A stretch of 61,099 bases of DNA from Lachnospiraceae bacterium (GTDB lineage Bacteria > Bacillota > Clostridia > Lachnospirales > Lachnospiraceae), in assembly GCA_910575565.1 (NCBI GenBank), contig CAJTFL010000024.1:1-61099 (forward strand). The letters run 5' to 3'. The position numbers were made by a program, and so were the translations under genes. The notes beneath the pieces are model-generated. The model searched no databases. It saw only the letters and a list, made by a program, of their open reading frames with translations, and had not been told where the DNA came from. Positions 54,795 to 61,099 of the stretch are shown piece after piece. Every line of letters starts with the position of its first letter. The stretch's first letter is position 1.

Positions 54795-56359
54795 ATGGCA
54801 AGAAAAAAAGAACTTATGGAACTGGAAAACCCTTCTATGGAAGGAAACAACCCTTTGGACGGAACGGGCGCAGAGGCCGCGGCCTTCCCTGGAGAGGGAG
54901 AGGGCACACCGCCTGAAGCGGACGGGGACGGCATGGACTTAAATGAACTGCTTGGCAGCATGGACCAGGAACCGGCTGCCGCACCGGATCTGGCAGAGGG
55001 GGATCTCCCGGAGCTTACAGAGGAAGAAATCTTCGGGGAGGGGCCGGAAGGTTCCGGGGGCACCGGCACCACGCATGGCGCTGACGGGGAAAGCGATGCT
55101 TCCGGGGAAGCACAGCCGGAACCGACAGCTTCACCGGAAACAGACAGCCCCCTTGCAAAGACCAGACGCACCACCCGCAGAAAGAAAGAAAAAACAGGGA
55201 TGCAGGAGGACATGGATGCCGCACCTGGCAACGTGCCTGATCCCCTGGCGACCGATGCTGATACCGATAAGAGCGGGCTGGCCGATGATACCGCAGCCGG
55301 AACGGAGGAAATCATTCCCCAGAAAGAAACAGAACCCACTGAATCGGGACCGGAAGATACGCCTTTCCCCTCTGCTGAAGACGCAGCTGGAACTGCAGTT
55401 CCGTCTATGGCATTCCCCTCCTGCCGTACCGCTGCCAAAGGCAGGAAGGATGAGGCGCCAGTACTGACACTGGAGGTGCGCGGGGAAGTGGAGACGGAAG
55501 AATCCCGCGGGGATGCCATCTGGCATGAGATCCACAATGCCTACCGTACCCGGCGCATCCTTACCGGGCAGCTTGGCGGGATTGAGCAGACGGACAACGG
55601 CAAGACCATCACCATTGTAGACTATAAGGGCTTCCGGATCGTGATCCCCTTAAAGGAGATGATGATCAATGTAGGCCGCAGCCCTTCCGGGCAGGAATAC
55701 GCAGAACTGATGCTGCGTCAGAACAAGATCCTCGGCAACATGCTGGGGGCGGAAATTGACTTTATCGTAAAAGGCATTGATTCCAAAACCCGCAGCGTGG
55801 TCGCCAGCCGGAAGGAAGCCATGGTCAGGAAACGGCAGACCTTCTATCTGGATACGGATGCGGCAGGTATGTACCGCATTTACGAGGGTCGTATTGCCCA
55901 GGCCCGCGTGATCGCCGTGGCAGAGAAGGTCATCCGGGTGGAGGTTTTCGGAGTGGAGTGCTCCATCATGGCCCGCGACCTGGCCTGGGAGTGGATCGGG
56001 GATGCCCATGAGCGTTTTCCGTGGGCGACCAGGTGCTTGTGCGCATCCTGAACGTGCGCCGTGACAGCCTGGAGGATATGGGAATTAAGGCCGACATCAA
56101 GAGCGTATCCCAGAACACCAACCATGACAACCTAAAAAAATGCCGCATCCAGAGCAAGTATGCCGGCAAGGTCACGGACGTACATAAAGGCGTGGTTTAT
56201 ATCCGGCTGTCCAACGGCGTGAACGCTGTGGCCCACTCCTGCTATGACTACCGGACTCCCGGCAAGAAGGATGATGTGAGCTTTGCCGTCACCCGGATTG
56301 ATGAAGAACGGGGCGTGGCTGTGGGGATCATTACGAGAATTATCAAACGGAATCTATAA
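54795..56359 (+). pseudogene. S1-domain element protein with frameshift
   Basis: The protein opens with a long acidic, low-complexity region (about residues 1-220), followed by a structured domain (NAYRTRRILTGQLGGIEQTD, FRIVIPLKEMMINVGRSPSG) and an S1-like RNA-binding domain (YAGKVTDVHKGVVYIRLSNG). At 56012-56016 (CGTTTTCC) one T is missing, so the frame goes to RFPWATRCLCAS and stops, while VGDQVLVRILNVRRDS continues in another frame to 56359. With one T added it would be about 522 residues. Function unknown. Confidence 0.7.
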
Positions 56360-56367
56360 TGAAAACA

Positions 56368-56412
56368 ATCCCTTGTCCATTTTCTATAATCATATTAAAA
56401 TGGACAAGGGAT
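56368..56412. terminator. Perfect 16-bp inverted repeat at ICE/cargo border
   Basis: ATCCCTTGTCCATTTT pairs perfectly with AAAATGGACAAGGGAT over a 13-base loop. It follows the S1-domain gene and faces the convergent membrane-protein gene. The T-rich arm and convergent genes fit a bidirectional terminator; it also marks a drop in GC content. Confidence 0.6.
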
Positions 56413-56476
56413 CAAATTTTCAAAATGCTGCCATACTTATATTCTGTCACAAACAACATGTTCATTTCTGTTTTTA

Positions 56477-56971
56477 TCAATCATTTTGATTGTTAATTTT
56501 TATGCGGTTACACACAAATTTCATTTGCTTTCTATATGTTAATAAAAACAACACTATAATCCCTAACAGTAAAAGATCTTTCCAATTTTTCTGAAACCAA
56601 CCTATATTTATAGAAGGGCAAATTACAAATTTTACAATTAGTAGGAACAAGCAACTAGTCAACATGGATCTGTAATAATTGCTTGTCTCCATTAAAACTT
56701 TGATTTTGGAATCTTTTTTTTCTGCTTTCACATACTCATCATATGTAACCTCTTTTATAACATTAACTTTTAATAAGCAGGGTTTTACTATAATTGATCC
56801 TACTCGATTAATAATTAGTCCTACAAAATAGTATATAACGATTTCTTCCACCATATTTTCTGTTGGAAATTCTAATCCACAAAAAATTCTAAGTGATATG
56901 CAGAAAAAAGTTCCTGGTAGCAGACTTGTCATAAGCTCATAAGAATCTAATTTTTCAATAAATTTTCCCAT
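56477..56971 (-). CDS. Membrane protein of the MBL operon
   Basis: A 164-residue protein with about four membrane helices in two pairs (SLLPGTFFCISLRIFC and IVIYYFVGLIINRVG; then LTSCLFLLIVKFVI and LLLLGIIVLFLLTY) around a cytosolic loop. It is the last gene of a three-gene unit and overlaps the one before by 25 bases. A membrane effector role is possible; no family recognised. Confidence 0.6.
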   Translation of the reverse strand: MGKFIEKLDSYELMTSLLPGTFFCISLRIFCGLEFPTENMVEEIVIYYFVGLIINRVGSIIVKPCLLKVNVIKEVTYDEYVKAEKKDSKIKVLMETSNYYRSMLTSCLFLLIVKFVICPSINIGWFQKNWKDLLLLGIIVLFLLTYRKQMKFVCNRIKINNQND

Positions 56972-57519
56972 CCTAATCCTCCGAAGTCCTTCGGCAGAAG
57001 AACCGGCGAAACCGGTTCAAATGCCATACCCAATGCTTGTATAAATCCCTTTTTTCGATTTGCAAAAAGCATTCTTTCAGATTTTGATGTTAAAAATCCA
57101 AAATTTCCAACTAAACTTAATAAATTTGATTCTCTTAATTCATGCCCTTTCCCTATTATTGATAACTCTTGCTTTGCAAACCAAAGGCGTACCTGAGGAT
57201 TACTAATCATCAAATTACTCAATACTTTTTTATCTGACAGTTGATCCCATATACATGTATTAGCAACTACAAACTCATTGTTAGCTAACAATTCCGTAAT
57301 ACTTAGCAGTATAATGTCATATATATGAGCTGTTATAAAACTTCCATTTCTTTCATCTAAGGAAGTACAGATCAGAAATTTTAAATTAGAATTTTTTATT
57401 GATAGATTACGCCATGGTGTCACATCAACTCCTGTTACCTTTCCAATATATCTGCTTCGTGCAGAAAGCTGTTCTGTATTTTGAATAATATCTTTACCAG
57501 CCCCTATAATCCACTTCAC
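56947..57519 (-). CDS. Unknown protein of the MBL operon
   Basis: A 190-residue soluble protein (MKWIIGAGKDIIQNTEQLSA) that I do not recognise. It contains a central alpha/beta stretch (LKFLICTSLDERNGSFITAH, NEFVVANTCIWDQLSDKK) and ends with PVLLPKDFGGLGWENLLKN. It overlaps both neighbours by about 25 bases, so all three proteins are translated together. Confidence 0.6.
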   Translation of the reverse strand: MKWIIGAGKDIIQNTEQLSARSRYIGKVTGVDVTPWRNLSIKNSNLKFLICTSLDERNGSFITAHIYDIILLSITELLANNEFVVANTCIWDQLSDKKVLSNLMISNPQVRLWFAKQELSIIGKGHELRESNLLSLVGNFGFLTSKSERMLFANRKKGFIQALGMAFEPVSPVLLPKDFGGLGWENLLKN

Positions 57520-58438
57520 CTAATCGAACCCCTCTTGATGCTCCGCTATTACTTCCAATAATTCCCACAGTATTTTCTGGTATATTCACTATACCATCCT
57601 TCGTATTTTTTGCAGAATCAAAATTTTCTTCTTCCATGTAATCAGCCAGTTTATCAGACCCGCCACTGGTCTCACCTGAACCTGTATTATCCGATACAAG
57701 ATATATTTTACTATATGGATCATCCAATTTTTCAAAAATCAACTTCGCACTTTCTAATTTTCCATGATGGGGAAGCTGAATAATATCATACCTATCCAAG
57801 TTATGCAAATACTTAGGTGTGGCATCTCCACATAATAAAACGATTTGTGCATTATCCAGCTTTATTTTTAGCTGTACACTCGCTGCATTCATTACTGTTT
57901 CACCATCAATCTTTGCCCCTGCGTTATTTGTGTCTATTGCTGCCGCAACAACACCAGCAAACTCGTCCACTTTTGGTCCCACTATTGTTCCAAGTGAAAC
58001 GGAAGTATTGGCTTCTGCATTTATGACACTAAAATTATATTCTTCTGCTTTCTGAACAATATCGCAAATTTTATCAAATATTTCTAGGATATGTTCTCGC
58101 GTAGCTTTTGGAGTACGTCTCTCATCATCCAAAATTTCTAATACTTCCTTAGTATTTTTTAGATATAAGGATGAATACAATGTTACTGTATATCCGTTCT
58201 CATAAAGATAATCCAACAGGTTAATCACCCCGTTAGTATGGTCTTTGTCATTGTGTGATATTACGATATGTATCCGATTTATCGAATAATTTTTTTGCAA
58301 AAAATTTTTAACTTCATTTGCATGTCGTTCGTGACCACAATCGTATACAATCAACGTGCTATTATCATAGATAAGAATACAATCTCCAAATCTTGTGTCC
58401 TTATCTCCATCATAACTACTCAATGCTCTCAACTTCAT
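57494..58438 (-). CDS. ComEC-like MBL-fold protein
   Basis: A 314-residue metallo-beta-lactamase-fold protein of the ComEC/Rec2 type: FGDCILIYDNSTLIVYDCGH, ISHNDKDHTNG (variant HxxxDH metal motif), LLCGDATP and IIQLPHHGK. Stand-alone ComEC-like MBL proteins occur in several predicted defence operons and may degrade nucleic acids or nucleotides. The start is placed at ATG 58438 (MKLRALSS), preceded by AAAGGAAT; the longer reading to 58516 has no box. Confidence 0.75.
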   Translation of the reverse strand: MKLRALSSYDGDKDTRFGDCILIYDNSTLIVYDCGHERHANEVKNFLQKNYSINRIHIVISHNDKDHTNGVINLLDYLYENGYTVTLYSSLYLKNTKEVLEILDDERRTPKATREHILEIFDKICDIVQKAEEYNFSVINAEANTSVSLGTIVGPKVDEFAGVVAAAIDTNNAGAKIDGETVMNAASVQLKIKLDNAQIVLLCGDATPKYLHNLDRYDIIQLPHHGKLESAKLIFEKLDDPYSKIYLVSDNTGSGETSGGSDKLADYMEEENFDSAKNTKDGIVNIPENTVGIIGSNSGASRGVRLGEVDYRGW

Positions 58439-58614
58439 ATATTGATTCCTTTCTTTATAAACAAAACAACTTACATGAATATTTTTATTAGTTTTATAAT
58501 TAGCACTCGACGTCATTGTTTGCTAACAATCATATATTACCACATCATACAGAATAGTGCAACATATTTTTTGCTTATATTCGTAATTTTTTCGCAAATA
58601 TAGAAAAAATGTTC

Positions 58615-58642
58615 TTGATTATTTTGTTTTTTGTGATATAAT
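58615..58642 (+). promoter_or_regulatory. Promoter of the AAA ATPase gene
   Basis: TTGATT (58615-58620) and TATAAT (58637-58642) are 16 bases apart, upstream of GGAGG and ATG 58662. The MBL operon begins 220 bases away on the other strand, so the intergenic stretch is a divergent promoter region. Confidence 0.6.
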
Positions 58643-58661
58643 GATAGTGGAGGTATATATC

Positions 58662-59990
58662 ATGTTTGAATATATAAGACTAAAAAACTTCAAATCTTTT
58701 GGAGATATAGAATTTAATCTTCTTGACAAAAAGGGAAATCCTAAAAAGTTAATTTTACTATATGGTGAAAATGGCATTGGCAAATCAAACTTAGCCTCTG
58801 CTTTTTTTATGTTATCTGAGACCTTGAGAACTATGGATGTTAGAGATATCATGCAATCAATCCTTTCTGAAGAACCGGATTCATTAAGCAATGAAGAATT
58901 TGCACGTTTTTTTAAAATGCGATATAAGGATATTGAAACATTGATTCGTGAGAATAAAATGGTTGCTTCTGAAGATTCCATGTCTATGGAATTCGGCTTC
59001 CGTATACATGAAAAGAGTGGTCGTTATTTATTAGAGACTAATGATTCCCAAATTATACATGAACGCTTAGAATACATTCTTACTAAAAATAAGGGGGTAT
59101 ACTTTGATATTACTCCAGAACAAATTACTATTAGTCCCAAAATATTTCTTGAAAAAAGTGCATATCAAGAAATTAAATTAGCTTGCTCTAAATACTGGGG
59201 AAAACATTCTCTGCTTTCTATTTTAATGCATGAATCTGAAGATAAAGCAGATGAATATATCAAGGAGCAATTAACCGACAATTTTGATTATATCATGGAA
59301 TTTCTTTCTCGGATATCTTGTAAGGTCAAATTTGGCAGTCGTCAGGAAAGAGGTATTATTGGATTGCCACATGAAATATTTGGTGATTTTGATGAAGGTA
59401 CTATTTCTAAAGAAGATGAAATTTTATTAGATAGAAGCGAAGCTATGCTAAACATCTTTTTCAAAAGTACAAATCGGGATATTAAAAAGGTATTTTACAA
59501 ACGTACTGCTAAAGAAAATACTATTCACTATCAGCTAATGCAAACAAAGTTGACAGCTGGACATGAAAGATCAATAGAATTTTCTATGGAGTCAACGGGT
59601 ACACAGTCCCTTTTACAATTACTGCCATTTATGCTTGTGGTCGTTAAAGGCTCTGTTGCAATAATTGACGAATTTGACACTGGTGTACATGATTTATTGG
59701 TACAGAGCCTTGTAAACTCTCTTTATGAAAATCTCTCAGGTCAGTTAATTATGACTACACATAATACCCTGCTTATGGAATCTGGACTTCCAAAGGAATG
59801 CATTTATGTGATAAATGAATTAGAAGATGGGGATAAAGAAATACAATGTATAACCTATTATGATAATAAAATTCATGTGAATACCAACATCAGAGATCAA
59901 TACATGAGTGGAAAATATCAAGGCATCCCAGAACCAATAGCCATAAATTTTGTTTCACTTTTATCTACATTAGGTTTAAAGACTAACTAA
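58662..59990 (+). CDS. OLD/RloA-like AAA family ATPase
   Basis: A 442-residue ATPase with an N-terminal P-loop (LYGENGIGKSNLASAFFML), signature-like STGTQSLLQLLPFMLVVV, Walker B VAIIDEFDTGVHD, and H-loop MTTHNT. There is no TOPRIM nuclease domain, and no RloB-like partner follows, so it may act alone or with genes not in this unit. Homologues occur in abortive-infection and retron-type systems. It is AT-rich. Confidence 0.75.
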   Translation: MFEYIRLKNFKSFGDIEFNLLDKKGNPKKLILLYGENGIGKSNLASAFFMLSETLRTMDVRDIMQSILSEEPDSLSNEEFARFFKMRYKDIETLIRENKMVASEDSMSMEFGFRIHEKSGRYLLETNDSQIIHERLEYILTKNKGVYFDITPEQITISPKIFLEKSAYQEIKLACSKYWGKHSLLSILMHESEDKADEYIKEQLTDNFDYIMEFLSRISCKVKFGSRQERGIIGLPHEIFGDFDEGTISKEDEILLDRSEAMLNIFFKSTNRDIKKVFYKRTAKENTIHYQLMQTKLTAGHERSIEFSMESTGTQSLLQLLPFMLVVVKGSVAIIDEFDTGVHDLLVQSLVNSLYENLSGQLIMTTHNTLLMESGLPKECIYVINELEDGDKEIQCITYYDNKIHVNTNIRDQYMSGKYQGIPEPIAINFVSLLSTLGLKTN

Positions 59991-60060
59991 TAAGATTTTT
60001 CTTGAAAGCTTGATAGTACAATCTCTTTTGCAGAAAATAGTAGAAAAATTGATGTTAGAG

Positions 60061-60145
60061 CGTTTGCGGAAGGATTCGAACCTTCGGTGCGTTGCCGCAC
60101 ACCACCTTAGCAGGGTGGCACCATAGACCACTCGGACACGCAAAC
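60061..60145 (-). tRNA. tRNA-Ser(GCU)
   Basis: An 85-nt tRNA with acceptor GTTTGCG/CGCAAAC, anticodon loop CTGCTAA (GCU) and the long variable arm expected of serine tRNAs (TGTGCGGCAACGCAC). No encoded CCA. It ends the minus-strand tRNA array. Confidence 0.9.
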
Positions 60146-60151
60146 GGAAAG

Positions 60152-60234
60152 TGGATGGGGCAGGAATCGAACCTGCGATGTTTCTTTGTGACGGATTTAC
60201 AGTCCGCTGCCCTCGCCACTAGGCATACCCATCC
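60152..60234 (-). tRNA. tRNA-Tyr(GUA)
   Basis: An 83-nt tRNA with acceptor GGATGGG/CCCATCC, anticodon GTA in CTGTAAA, and a long variable arm. T arm CAGGTTCGATTCCTG is standard. Confidence 0.9.
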
Positions 60235-60235
60235 A

Positions 60236-60309
60236 TGGGGTGACCAGGGGGAATCGAACCCCCATAAGCAGAGCCACAATCTGCCGGACTACCATTGTCC
60301 TATAGCCAC
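60236..60309 (-). tRNA. tRNA-His(GUG)
   Basis: Acceptor GTGGCTA pairs with TGGTCAC, the anticodon loop is TTGTGGC (GUG), and CCA is encoded. The position -1 base is T, so the required G-1 would be added or generated after transcription. Confidence 0.88.
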
Positions 60310-60311
60310 AG

Positions 60312-60384
60312 TAGCTCCTGTGGGGCTTGAACCCATCATTTCCGGCTTGAGAGGCCAGCGTCCTAACCTTTAGACTAAGGAGCC
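60312..60384 (-). tRNA. tRNA-Glu(CUC)
   Basis: A 73-nt tRNA with acceptor GGCTCCT/AGGAGCT, anticodon loop CTCTCAA (CUC), T loop TTCAAGC. The first acceptor pair is G-U. Confidence 0.82.
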
Positions 60385-60400
60385 ATAACGATCCCCATGG

Positions 60401-60433
60401 GGTGCCGTGGTCCAGCGGACCACGCTTAGCACC
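60401..60433. repeat. Hairpin next to broken tRNA-Glu
   Basis: GGTGC + CGTGGTCC (60401-60413) pairs with GGACCACG (60417-60424) and GCACC (60429-60433), with a 4-base bulge. It lies where the missing 3' part of tRNA-Glu(UUC) should be, so it came with the break. Confidence 0.55.
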
Positions 60434-60451
60434 GACCGAAGCGGGGCGTAG

Positions 60452-60512
60452 ACCTTGAACCCAATACCTCCGGCTTGAAAGGCCGGTGTCCTGACCTTTA
60501 GACCAGGGGACC
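60452..60512 (-). pseudogene. tRNA-Glu(UUC) without its 3' end
   Basis: The 5' acceptor GGTCCCC, D arm and anticodon arm (CTTTCAA, UUC) are perfect, but after the T loop (GGTTCAAG) the sequence becomes GTCTACGCCCCGC, which cannot pair with the T stem or the acceptor. The gene is broken in the T arm, the usual place where integrases or recombinations cut tRNA genes. Confidence 0.7.
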
Positions 60513-60564
60513 TTGCTGCAGGCATTTTCAGCCTGCGAATCAACAATGTTCTTTCTTTTCCATA

Positions 60565-60819
60565 TCATGCTCCAATCTGCATCTGGGCCGCTGCATCTAT
60601 GACCAGAATATCATCCAGTCGTACCTGCAGGACTGCCGCCAACACTACCAGATTATCTATGGTGGGCAGAGCTGCGCCCTGCTGCCACTTGTATATAGCC
60701 TGCGGTGTGGCAAAACCAAAAATATCCTGTAAATCCTTTACGGACAATCCTGCCTGCTTCCGCAGCCTGTTGATGTTCTGTCCTGTTCCCGTCATATCTA
60801 TGGTTGGTAGATTTACCAT
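60565..60819 (-). CDS. Small XRE family regulator
   Basis: An 84-residue protein with a Cro/C1-type helix-turn-helix: INRLRKQAGLSVKDLQDIFG, then ATPQAIYKWQQGAALPTIDN. AGGAGGTG supports ATG 60819. It is embedded in the tRNA array between Lys and Glu. Targets unknown. Confidence 0.8.
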   Translation of the reverse strand: MVNLPTIDMTGTGQNINRLRKQAGLSVKDLQDIFGFATPQAIYKWQQGAALPTIDNLVVLAAVLQVRLDDILVIDAAAQMQIGA

Positions 60820-60860
60820 GCCTTTCACCTCCTGTTATCAAAATTCAATATCCAGGCGGT

Positions 60861-60937
60861 CATGCTCCATATGGGACTCGAACCCATGACCACTCGATTA
60901 AAAGTCGAGTGCTCTCCCATCTGAGCTAATGGAGCAT
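60861..60937 (-). tRNA. tRNA-Lys(UUU)
   Basis: A 77-nt tRNA with acceptor ATGCTCC/GGAGCAT, anticodon loop CTTTTAA (UUU), D arm TAGCTCAGATGGGAGAGCA and T arm ATGGGTTCGAGTCCCAT. It is the first gene of the array in transcription order. Confidence 0.9.
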
Positions 60938-60938
60938 A

Positions 60939-60980
60939 AAAACCTGCTAACAAAAGTCAAGACTTTTCGGCAGGTTTTTT
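60939..60980. terminator. Bidirectional terminator
   Basis: AAAACCTGC pairs with GCAGGTTTT, with an inner AAAAGTC/GACTTTT stem, and both strands have T runs. It insulates the tRNA array from the right. The last 119 bases hold no gene that I can see. Confidence 0.75.
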
Positions 60981-61099
60981 ATAAATTTTTGTTACTATTC
61001 ACAGTCGGTTTGATGGAACGACAAATAAAGCGGAGCTGTAACACCGCTTTCAATGTTCTGATGTGTTTTTAGGAAGATTAGACCGAGAAGATTTCGGCA

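Noticed and set aside
54779..55537. Minus-strand 252-residue Ser/Pro-rich ORF
   Set aside because: Antisense of the acidic low-complexity part of the S1-domain gene; composition is a by-product of that.
60092..60373. ORFs across the tRNA array
   Set aside because: They only reflect tRNA sequences; the tRNAs have full cloverleaf elements.

Overview
The window looks like a mosaic accessory region from a gut-type clostridial Bacillota, probably Lachnospiraceae-like. The evidence is AGGAGG-type ribosome binding sites with frequent TTG/GTG starts, Clostridia-typical families (DUF3795, RNHCP, KTR, DUF3789, LPD28, DUF3847, class 1B DHODH) and alternating AT-rich and GC-rich blocks. No rRNA or CRISPR array is visible, and species assignment is not possible from the sequence alone.

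Layout. 0.2-8.8 kb: small accessory genes (MBL hydrolase, GyrI-like protein, three DUF3795 genes, CPBP protease, PPOX, broken TetR, RNHCP), with a group II intron at 1.5-3.4 kb and several broken genes. 8.9-10.3 kb: a stump of a Tn1549-type conjugative element that ends inside topoisomerase III. 10.5-15.7 kb: a mobilizable element (DUF3847, putative oriT hairpins, MobA/MobL relaxase, serine recombinase fragment) carrying two GNAT acetyltransferases. 15.7-21.2 kb: a minus-strand operon ywiB(DUF1934)-metK-radical SAM-nudC-pyrK-pyrD-(truncated MFS). 21.3-28.5 kb: regulators and small enzymes (HxlR, metallophosphoesterase, MerR, TrmO, GNAT, AraC, DUF3788, broken winged-helix protein, TetR, truncated PEP synthase). 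28.5-30.0 kb: an IS110-family insertion with a probable bridge-RNA region. 30.1-32.2 kb: xis, int and an attachment region made of a tRNA-Arg(CCU) 3' half flanked on both sides by ATTAGCA repeats.

From 32.3 to 56.4 kb lies an integrative conjugative element: early element genes at 32.4-34.7 kb and a GC-rich type IV secretion block at 43.3-56.4 kb (small pilin-like protein, TrbL/VirB6-like channel, C39-type peptidase, PrgI-VirB4 fusion, DUF5697, DUF6100, VirD4, S1-domain protein). No relaxase for it is in the window. Between these two parts sits AT-rich cargo (34.8-43.0 kb) holding a broken Rpn nuclease and two defence-like operons facing each other. The first is CYTH enzyme - EACC1-like small protein - caspase/B12-binding/radical-SAM fusion - degenerate CYTH-like protein. 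The second is a DUF4297/Cap4-like nuclease with an SMC-like ATPase (Lamassu-like layout). A second AT-rich block (56.4-60.0 kb) has a three-gene MBL/unknown/membrane operon and an OLD/RloA-like ATPase, followed by a tRNA array (Ser, Tyr, His, Glu, Glu pseudo-copy, Lys) with a small XRE regulator.

The most exciting candidate is the caspase/B12/radical-SAM operon at 35.7-39.6 kb. A caspase-type protease in one polypeptide with a BchE-type cobalamin-binding radical SAM module, in tight synteny with an EACC1-like component and two CYTH-fold proteins, looks like an undescribed conflict or signalling system. Many genes across the window carry single lesions (C-to-T nonsense codons, one-base indels), so parts of the mobile elements are decaying or the consensus has base errors.
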